Positions 49,721 through 55,641 of a stretch of 55,641 nt of DNA are shown piece after piece. This DNA is from an uncultured Ruthenibacterium sp. (GTDB lineage Bacteria > Bacillota > Clostridia > Oscillospirales > Ruminococcaceae). Within the stretch, counting starts at the first letter, position 1; every line of letters begins with the position of its first letter. The notes beneath the pieces were generated by a model that was not told the origin of the DNA, searched no databases, and saw nothing but the letters and a program-made list of their open reading frames with translations. The stretch covers positions 1 through 55,641 of the forward strand of contig CALXBO010000010.1 in NCBI GenBank assembly GCA_944386565.1. Direction: 5' to 3'. The translations under genes were made by a program, and so were the position numbers.

Positions 49721-52414
49721 ATGAAAGAACTTGCAAAGATCTATGATCCCGCGCAGGTGGAAGACACCACCTACCGGAGATGGGTCGACGCCGGGTATTT
49801 CCACACCGAGCGCGATCCCGAGAAAAAACCGTACACGATCGTGATGCCGCCGCCCAACATCACCGGCCAGCTCCACATGGGCCATGCGATGGACGAGACG
49901 TGGCAGGACATCCTCATCCGCTACAAGCGCATGCAGGGCTACGCCGCGCTGTGGGTTCCCGGCACCGACCATGCATCCATCGCCACCGAGGCGAAGATCG
50001 TTGCCAAAATGAAGGAAGAGGGTCTGACGAAAGCCGACCTCGGCCGTGAGAAGTTCCTCGAGCGCGCATGGGACTGGAAAAAACAGTACGGCGGCCGCAT
50101 CGTCGAGCAGCTCAAAAAGCTGGGCTGCTCGTGCGACTGGAAGCGTGAGCGCTTCACGATGGACGAGGGCTGCTCCCGCGCAGTGCTGAAGGTGTTCAAG
50201 AAACTGTACGACGAGGGCCTGATCTACCGCGGCGCGCGCATGATCAACTGGTGCCCGCACTGCAAGACGTCCATCTCCGACGCGGAGGTGGAGTACCGCC
50301 AGCAGGAGGGCAACTTCTGGCATCTGCTGTATACCGTCAAAGAGACGGGCGAGAAGCTGGAGCTTGCCACCACGCGTCCCGAGACGATGCTGGGCGATAC
50401 GGCTGTGGCCATCAATCCCGATGACCCGCGCTACGCGCACCTGCACGGCTGCCACGTCATCCTGCCGCTGCTCGACAAGGAGATCCCCATCGTCTGCGAC
50501 GAGCACGCCGACATGGAAAAGGGCACGGGCGTCGTGAAGATCACGCCCGCCCATGACCCCAACGACTACGAAGTGGGCAAGCGCCATGATCTGCCGATGG
50601 TGCGCGTGTTCACCTATGACGGCCGCATGACGGGCGCCGCCGACAAGGCGGAGGCAGACGAGCTGATCGCCAGCGGCCGCGCCGCGGCGGACGAGCCCGA
50701 AGTCCTCGACTGCGGTAAGTACGCGGGCATGACGACGGCGGAGGCTCGCAAGGCCATCGTCGAGGATCTGAAAGAGGGCGGCTACCTCAAGGAAGTGGAG
50801 CCGCTGAACCACGACGTCGGAACCTGCTACCGCTGCGGAACGACCGTCGAGCCGATGGTCTCGAAGCAGTGGTTCGTGCGGATGCTCCCGCTCGCGGGCC
50901 CGGCCATTGAGGCTGTGCGCGACGGCCGCATCAAGTTTGTGCCTGAGCGCTTTGACAAGAACTATTACTTCTGGATGGAGAACACCCGCGACTGGTGCAT
51001 CTCCCGTCAGCTGTGGTGGGGCCACCGCATCCCGGCGTATTACTGCGATGCGTGCGGCGAGATCACCGTCTCCGCCGAACACATTGATACCTGCCCGAAG
51101 TGCGGCGCGCCCGTGCGCCAGGATGAGGACACGCTCGACACGTGGTTCTCGTCCGCGCTGTGGCCGTTCTCCACGCTCGGCTGGCCCGAAGAGACGGAAG
51201 ACCTCAAGTATTTTTATCCGACGAATACGCTCGTCACCGGCTATGACATCATCACGTTCTGGGTGTCCCGCATGATCTTCTCCGGCCTGACGTATACCGA
51301 TCAGGTCCCGTTCGACACCGTGCTCATCCACGGCCTTGTGCGCGACGCGCAGGGACGCAAAATGTCGAAGTCTCTCGGCAACGGCATCGACCCGTTGGAG
51401 ATCATCGACCAGTACGGCGCCGACGCGCTGCGCCTGACGCTCGTGCTCGGCTCTACGCCCGGCAACGACATGCGCTTCTCGGACGAGAAGGTCAAGGCGA
51501 GCCGCAACTTTGCCAACAAGCTCTGGAACGCCGCGCGCTTCGTGATGATGAACCTGCCCGAGGGCTTTGTTCCCTCTGAACCGGAATCGCTCACGATGGC
51601 CGACAAGTGGATTCTCTCGCGTTTCAACACGCTCGTGAAGAACGCCACGGAGAACCTCGACAAGTTCGAGCTCGGCCTCGCCGCGCAGAAGGTGCAGGAC
51701 TTCATCTGGGACGATTACTGCGACTGGTATATCGAGATCGCCAAGCTGCGCCTGAACTCGGGCGATGAAGCGGAGGCGAACGGCGCGCGCAGCGTGCTCG
51801 TCAACGTGCTCAAAGGCGCGCTCAAGCTGCTGCACCCGTATATGCCGTTCATCACCGAAGAAATTTACACGGCTCTGCCCGGCTCGGAAGAGAGCATCAT
51901 GATCCAGTCCTGGCCGGTCTACGACGAGGCGCTGAACTTCGCCGCCGAGGAGACTGCGTTCGAGAAGGTCATGGATCTCGTCAAAGCGGTGCGCGCCATC
52001 CGCAACGACATGGGCGTGCATCCTGCCAAGAAGACGTCGATGATCCTCGAGACGGCCGACGCCGCGCCGTTCCGCGCGGGTGAGAGCTATCTCGCCAAGT
52101 TCGCGTTTGCGAGCGAGGTGTCGTTCACGGAGAAATATGAGGGTGAGACGTCCGGCATGGTGCAGGTCGTCACGCACGCCGCGCGCGCGTTCATCCCGAT
52201 GATGGAACTGATCGACCGCGACAAGGAGCTCGAGCGCCTCGGCCGCGAAAAGGCGAAGTGTGAAAAGGAGATCGCCTCCGCCGCCGTGAAGCTGGCGAAC
52301 GAGGGCTTTGTGAGCAAGGCTCCGGCCGCTGTGGTGCAGAAGATCCGCGACACGCACGACGCCGCCGTGGAGAAGCTGGCGAAGGTGGAGGAATCCATCC
52401 GCGCGCTCGGCTGA
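49721..52414 (+). CDS. valS: Valyl-tRNA synthetase
   Basis: Charges tRNA-Val. 897 residues from the ATG at 49721 (GGAGGAG upstream). Class I motifs: PPPNITGQLHMGHAMDETWQ (HIGH box), the editing domain with TTRPETMLGDTAVAINPDD, GRKMSKSLGNGIDPLEII (KMSKS box), the anticodon domain and a C-terminal coiled-coil arm (ELIDRDKELERLGREKAKCE). Full length. Controlled by the T-box. Confidence 0.98.
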   Translation: MKELAKIYDPAQVEDTTYRRWVDAGYFHTERDPEKKPYTIVMPPPNITGQLHMGHAMDETWQDILIRYKRMQGYAALWVPGTDHASIATEAKIVAKMKEEGLTKADLGREKFLERAWDWKKQYGGRIVEQLKKLGCSCDWKRERFTMDEGCSRAVLKVFKKLYDEGLIYRGARMINWCPHCKTSISDAEVEYRQQEGNFWHLLYTVKETGEKLELATTRPETMLGDTAVAINPDDPRYAHLHGCHVILPLLDKEIPIVCDEHADMEKGTGVVKITPAHDPNDYEVGKRHDLPMVRVFTYDGRMTGAADKAEADELIASGRAAADEPEVLDCGKYAGMTTAEARKAIVEDLKEGGYLKEVEPLNHDVGTCYRCGTTVEPMVSKQWFVRMLPLAGPAIEAVRDGRIKFVPERFDKNYYFWMENTRDWCISRQLWWGHRIPAYYCDACGEITVSAEHIDTCPKCGAPVRQDEDTLDTWFSSALWPFSTLGWPEETEDLKYFYPTNTLVTGYDIITFWVSRMIFSGLTYTDQVPFDTVLIHGLVRDAQGRKMSKSLGNGIDPLEIIDQYGADALRLTLVLGSTPGNDMRFSDEKVKASRNFANKLWNAARFVMMNLPEGFVPSEPESLTMADKWILSRFNTLVKNATENLDKFELGLAAQKVQDFIWDDYCDWYIEIAKLRLNSGDEAEANGARSVLVNVLKGALKLLHPYMPFITEEIYTALPGSEESIMIQSWPVYDEALNFAAEETAFEKVMDLVKAVRAIRNDMGVHPAKKTSMILETADAAPFRAGESYLAKFAFASEVSFTEKYEGETSGMVQVVTHAARAFIPMMELIDRDKELERLGREKAKCEKEIASAAVKLANEGFVSKAPAAVVQKIRDTHDAAVEKLAKVEESIRALG

Positions 52415-52438
52415 TTGGCGCGGGGAAGGAGACTGCAT

Positions 52439-53725
52439 ATGGAATACAGTCAGGCACTGGAATGGGTGCATTCGCTGCCGCGTCTCGCACCGCATCCCGG
52501 CGTGGAGAACACGCGCCGCCTGCTGGCTCTGCTGGGCAATCCGCAGGACCGGCTGCAATTCGTGCACATCGCCGGGACGAACGGAAAGGGCAGCACGGCC
52601 GTGATGCTCTCGTCTGTCCTGCACGAAGCGGGGTACAAAACGGGGATGACCGTCAGCCCGTACGTCCTCGATTTCCGCGAGAGGTTCCAGATCGACGGCG
52701 AGATGATCGGCGAGGAGACGCTCGCGCAGATTCTCACCGAAGTTCGCGAAGCGGCCGAACGCCTGCGCGAAAGCGGCTGGGACAGTCTGGTGGAGTTTGA
52801 CGCGGTCACTGCGGCGGCTCTGCTGTGGTTTGCCCGGGAAGAGTGCGACATCGTCTGTCTGGAGACGGGCCTCGGAGGCCGTCTGGACGCGACCAACGCC
52901 GTCGAAAACACGCTGGTGGCGTGCATTACCGCCATCGGATTCGACCACACGGAGCTGCTCGGCGATACGCTCGACAAGATCGCACGGGAGAAGTGCGGCA
53001 TTTTCAAACAGGAGTGCACGGTCGTCTGCTACCCGGATCAGCCGCGCGAAGCGCTGGATTCCATCACGCTGGCCGCAATGGAGTCCGGCTGCGAGCTGCG
53101 CGTGCCGGAAAAGGAGGATCTGCGCGTGTTCCGCGCGCGTCCGTTTGAGAACCGCATTGACTACGGCGGGTACGAGCTGATCGTGCCGTTCCCCGGCCGC
53201 CATCAGGCGTACAACGCCAGTGTGGTGGTGGAGGCGGCGCTTGCCCTGTGCGACCGCGGCTACGACATACCGGACGAGGCGATTCTGCGCGGTATCGCCA
53301 AAGCGACGTTCCCGGCACGCATTGAAGTTCTCTCGCGCTCGCCGCTCGTTCTGCTGGACGGTGCGCACAATCCCGACGGCGCGCGTGCCCTGGCGGACAC
53401 GCTGCACGCGGCCGGATTGTCCGGTATGACGGCGGTCATCGGTGTCCTGCACGGCAAAAACGCCGAGGAGATGCTGGAGATTCTCTCTCCGTATTTTACG
53501 GGCGTCTATGCGGTCTGCCCGGACAGCCCGCGCGCGATGAGCTCCGAAGAGCTCGCCGCGCTGGCGAGAAAGCACTTCTGTGCAGTTACGCCGTGCGAAA
53601 GCGTCGAGGAAGCGCTGAACGAAGCGCTCGAAGACAACGAGGACGGGCTGTGCATCTGCGGCAGCCTGTATCTTGCGGCGCAGGCGAGACACATCTGGGA
53701 GAACCGACGAAACTCAACAAAATAA
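52439..53725 (+). CDS. folC: Folylpolyglutamate/dihydrofolate synthase FolC
   Basis: Adds glutamate to folates. 428 residues from the ATG at 52439 (GGAAGGAG upstream). ATP site HIAGTNGKGSTAVMLS; SPYVLDFRERFQIDGEMIGE and LETGLGGRLDATNAVENTL are family motifs; the C-terminal domain has LLDGAHNPDGARAL. It is cotranscribed with valS, 24 bases downstream, as in many Firmicutes. Confidence 0.95.
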   Translation: MEYSQALEWVHSLPRLAPHPGVENTRRLLALLGNPQDRLQFVHIAGTNGKGSTAVMLSSVLHEAGYKTGMTVSPYVLDFRERFQIDGEMIGEETLAQILTEVREAAERLRESGWDSLVEFDAVTAAALLWFAREECDIVCLETGLGGRLDATNAVENTLVACITAIGFDHTELLGDTLDKIAREKCGIFKQECTVVCYPDQPREALDSITLAAMESGCELRVPEKEDLRVFRARPFENRIDYGGYELIVPFPGRHQAYNASVVVEAALALCDRGYDIPDEAILRGIAKATFPARIEVLSRSPLVLLDGAHNPDGARALADTLHAAGLSGMTAVIGVLHGKNAEEMLEILSPYFTGVYAVCPDSPRAMSSEELAALARKHFCAVTPCESVEEALNEALEDNEDGLCICGSLYLAAQARHIWENRRNSTK

Positions 53726-53730
53726 ACCGG

Positions 53731-53773
53731 ACATGCGGTGTATGATACTTTCATACACCGCATGTTTTTATTT
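53731..53773 (+). terminator. valS-folC terminator
   Basis: ACATGCGGTGTATGA and TCATACACCGCATGT pair perfectly, followed by TTTTATTTT. It fills most of the 73-bp gap before spoIIAA, leaving little room for a separate promoter; a sigma-H-type site was not recognised. Confidence 0.9.
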
Positions 53774-53798
53774 TGGGCAAAGAAAGGAAGTTGAAACC

Positions 53799-54092
53799 AT
53801 GCAGGTTACCATGCGCGAGGAAGGAGATGCGGCTGTCGCGATGATCTCGGGTGAGATCGACCACCACACGGCGCAGAAGATTCGTACAGAGATCGACGAC
53901 TCCGTTCTGGAAGGCGGCAAAACGCGCCTGATCCTCGACTTTTCCGGCGTGACGTTCATGGATTCGTCAGGCGTGGGGCTGATTCTGGGCCGCCGCCGTC
54001 TGATGGAGGGGCTGGGCGGCTCGCTTGTCGTTCGGAGCGTCCCGCAGTCCATGCGCCGTCTGATGGCCGTGGCCGGGATCAGGATCAAATAA
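53799..54092 (+). CDS. spoIIAA: Anti-anti-sigma factor SpoIIAA
   Basis: STAS-domain antagonist that frees sigma-F in the forespore when unphosphorylated. 97 residues from the ATG at 53799. The phosphorylated Ser lies in TFMDSSGVGLILGR. Gene order spoIIAA-spoIIAB-sigF is as in Bacillus, with gaps of 14 and 22 bases. Confidence 0.93.
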   Translation: MQVTMREEGDAAVAMISGEIDHHTAQKIRTEIDDSVLEGGKTRLILDFSGVTFMDSSGVGLILGRRRLMEGLGGSLVVRSVPQSMRRLMAVAGIRIK

Positions 54093-54106
54093 AAAGGAGC
54101 ATCATC

Positions 54107-54550
54107 ATGAAACCGCAGAATTCTGTCAAATTCATTTTTCCGTCCAAGAGCGTCAACGAAGCATTCGCCCGCAGCGCCGTGGCATCCTTTGCCGCACAGG
54201 CCGATCCGTCCGTGGCGGAACTGGCCGATCTGAAGACCGCCGTTTCGGAGGCGGTGACAAACTGCATCGTTCATGCGTACCGCGACGAAGTGGGGCAGAT
54301 CACCATGACCGCCTCTCTGTATGCGGACGGCCGCCTGACGGTCGTGATTGCCGACCGCGGCTGCGGCATTGAGGACGTGGAACAGGCCATGCAGCCGATG
54401 TATACCACGGGCGGCGAGGACCGTGCCGGGCTCGGCTTCGCCGTGATGGAGAGCTTTATGGATAAGGTGCGCGTTCATTCCCGCGTTGGAAAGGGAACGC
54501 GCGTGACGCTCACGAAATGGCTCGGAGGCCGGGAACCATTCGCTACATAA
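54107..54550 (+). CDS. spoIIAB: Anti-sigma-F factor and kinase SpoIIAB
   Basis: GHKL serine kinase that binds sigma-F or phosphorylates SpoIIAA. 147 residues. N box EAVTNCIVHAYRDE, G1 box IADRGCGIEDVEQA, G2 box DRAGLGFAVMESFM. AAAAGGAG precedes the ATG. Confidence 0.95.
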   Translation: MKPQNSVKFIFPSKSVNEAFARSAVASFAAQADPSVAELADLKTAVSEAVTNCIVHAYRDEVGQITMTASLYADGRLTVVIADRGCGIEDVEQAMQPMYTTGGEDRAGLGFAVMESFMDKVRVHSRVGKGTRVTLTKWLGGREPFAT

Positions 54551-54572
54551 TAAAAAGAAGGATGTGGATGGT

Positions 54573-55247
54573 ATGCCGGTCTCCAGTGCCGAGCGGAGCG
54601 AATTCATAGAGAGCAATCTGGGGCTTGTGCACGCCTGCGCCGGCCGGTTCAAGGGGCGGGGAATCGAATACGAAGAACTGTATGCCTCCGGCTGCGTCGG
54701 ACTCATCAAGGCGTATGACGGGTTCGACGAAAGCCGTGGCTTGTGCTTCTCTACGTATGCGGTTCCGGTGATCCTCGGCGAGATCAAAAAGCTCTTCCGG
54801 GACGGCGGCTCCGTGAAAGTGAGCCGGAGCATCAAGGAGCTGAGCCTGAAAGTTACGGCCGCGCGCGAAGCGTATTGGAAGAAAACAGGAACGGAACCGA
54901 CTGTCTCACAGCTCGCGGAAACACTGGGAGTGACCGCGGAGCAGGTGGCGGATGCAGTGGCCGCGGCACAGCCGGCGCTTTCTCTGACGCCGTCGTCCGA
55001 AGAGGACGGAACAAAGGAGCTGGATATCCGTGAGGAGAGCTGCGAGGAACTGATCACCGATCTTGTCAGCCTACGCGACACGTTGATGAAACTTGCGCCG
55101 GAAGAACGCAAGCTGATTTACTGCCGTTTTTTCAAAAATAAAACGCAGAGCCAGACGGCAAAATTGCTCGGCGTGACGCAGGTGCAGGTGTCCCGGCGCG
55201 AGAGAAAGATTCTGAACAAGCTCCGGAGTGAATTGCTCGAATTATAA
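54573..55247 (+). CDS. sigF: Forespore sigma factor sigma-F
   Basis: First compartment-specific sporulation sigma factor. 224 residues from the ATG at 54573 (AAGAAGGA ten bases upstream; the GTG at 54564 would abut that site). Region 2 is RFKGRGIEYEELYASGCVGL with FDESRGLCFSTYAVPVILGE; region 3 SRSIKELSLKVTAAREAYWK; region 4 LAPEERKLIYCRFFKNKTQS then TAKLLGVTQVQVSRRERKIL. Presence of the operon strongly suggests a spore former. Confidence 0.95.
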   Translation: MPVSSAERSEFIESNLGLVHACAGRFKGRGIEYEELYASGCVGLIKAYDGFDESRGLCFSTYAVPVILGEIKKLFRDGGSVKVSRSIKELSLKVTAAREAYWKKTGTEPTVSQLAETLGVTAEQVADAVAAAQPALSLTPSSEEDGTKELDIREESCEELITDLVSLRDTLMKLAPEERKLIYCRFFKNKTQSQTAKLLGVTQVQVSRRERKILNKLRSELLEL

Positions 55248-55263
55248 ATAGTGCGATTCATCG

Positions 55264-55302
55264 AAGTTTTCTGCCTTTCAAATCAGGGCGGAAAACTTTT
55301 TT
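55264..55302 (+). terminator. spoIIA operon terminator
   Basis: AAGTTTTCTGCC and GGGCGGAAAACTT form an imperfect stem followed by six T. Confidence 0.65.
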
Positions 55303-55323
55303 GAATTTTTTTGTCAAAAAGCG

Positions 55324-55352
55324 TTGACAAAAGGGGGGAAGGTGTGTATAAT
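55324..55352 (+). promoter_or_regulatory. rRNA operon promoter P1
   Basis: TTGACA (55324-55329), 17-bp spacer, TATAAT (55347-55352). Both hexamers and the spacing are consensus. Confidence 0.9.
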
Positions 55353-55417
55353 ACATTCTTGCACCCCGCGAGTGACGCAAAACTCCTCCGGGTCGCAAAA
55401 AAATCTCAAAAAAGTAC

Positions 55418-55446
55418 TTGACAAACAAGACTTTGCGAGATATAAT
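55418..55446 (+). promoter_or_regulatory. rRNA operon promoter P2
   Basis: TTGACA (55418-55423), 17-bp spacer, TATAAT (55441-55446), again full consensus, 94 bp after P1. Tandem consensus promoters are typical of Firmicute rRNA operons. Confidence 0.9.
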
Positions 55447-55641
55447 AAATAAGCTGCCTGATGGACAGCGACTTCGGACCTTGAAAATTAAACAATATCG
55501 AATGCTTGAAACTCTAACCGCGATTCGATCGCGGATAGGGAGAAAAGGAACCCTTAAACAAAATTCCTTGAAACAAGTAATGACAGGACGCAAGCGATGC
55601 GTCTGAGATTACAGCGATTTAAATTCAGCATTAAGCTGGTT
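55447..55641 (+). other. Leader of an rRNA operon (16S not reached)
   Basis: It contains GACCTTGAAAATTAAAC, which resembles the leader of Firmicute rRNA operons, a small hairpin CCGCGAT/ATCGCGG (55518-55534) and AT-rich spacer. No conserved 16S start (AGAGTTTGATC type) is seen before the window ends. A short ORF here is not supported. Confidence 0.75.

Noticed and set aside
49400..53692. A 1430-codon open frame on the minus strand, opposite the T-box, valS and folC
   Set aside because: valS and folC on the plus strand have all catalytic motifs. The antisense frame is a product of high GC and has no recognised domain.
55418..55606. A 62-codon frame in the rRNA leader
   Set aside because: It overlaps the P2 promoter and leader RNA; there is no ribosome site or recognisable protein.

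Overview
The window looks like chromosome from a high-GC, spore-forming member of the Clostridia, probably Oscillospiraceae-like. Supporting signs are a spoIIAA-spoIIAB-sigF operon, a dcw cell-wall cluster whose MurE carries the diaminopimelate DNPR motif, a T-box leader on valS, an ECF transporter energizing module and Shine-Dalgarno starts with frequent GTG/TTG. The species cannot be fixed from this sequence; the window stops in an rRNA leader just before any 16S sequence.

Layout. 15-1295 (minus) is a lipoprotein with Ig-like repeats and a CAP domain. 1518-13015 is an integrated mobile element of about 11.5 kb, bounded by a perfect 27-bp repeat of the 3' end of tRNA-Val(GAC). It encodes a tyrosine integrase, a divergent repressor/Cro switch, a replication initiator with tandem 10-bp repeats inside its gene, a helicase-loader-like protein, a probable excisionase, a probable tail chaperone plus a complete tape measure protein, two sigma-like regulators, small proteins and an RHH/zeta toxin-antitoxin pair. 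No terminase, portal, capsid, baseplate or lysis gene is visible, so it resembles a phage satellite or a strongly reduced prophage. Its sequence is heavily enriched in the octamer CAAAGCGG.

12989-26352 holds tRNA-Val, an alanine/sodium symporter (minus), then a long plus-strand run: ruvC-ruvA-ruvB, an RlmI-like methyltransferase, ecfA1-ecfA2-ecfT-truA, a DUF5711-like protein, a CvpA family protein and a Clp ATPase with an N-terminal zinc finger, ending at a strong terminator; a zinc-ribbon membrane protein and tRNA-Gly follow on the minus strand. 26541-43297 holds a 35-residue ORF and the division/cell-wall cluster mraZ-rsmH-ftsL-ftsI-murE-murF-mraY-ftsW-murG-murA-ftsQ-ftsZ, then a DivIVA-like coiled-coil protein with eight identical 8-residue repeats. 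murB, murC, murD and ftsA are not in the cluster.

43340-55641 holds an HD-domain protein and a PC4/YdbC-like protein (minus), tRNA-Gln and tRNA-Pro, an AEC transporter, phosphofructokinase, an MBOAT/AlgX-like O-acetylation pair, T-box-valS-folC, the spoIIA operon, and tandem consensus promoters with the leader of an rRNA operon. Base numbers, motif counts and repeat copies were read by eye; family names come from recognised motifs, not from a database search.
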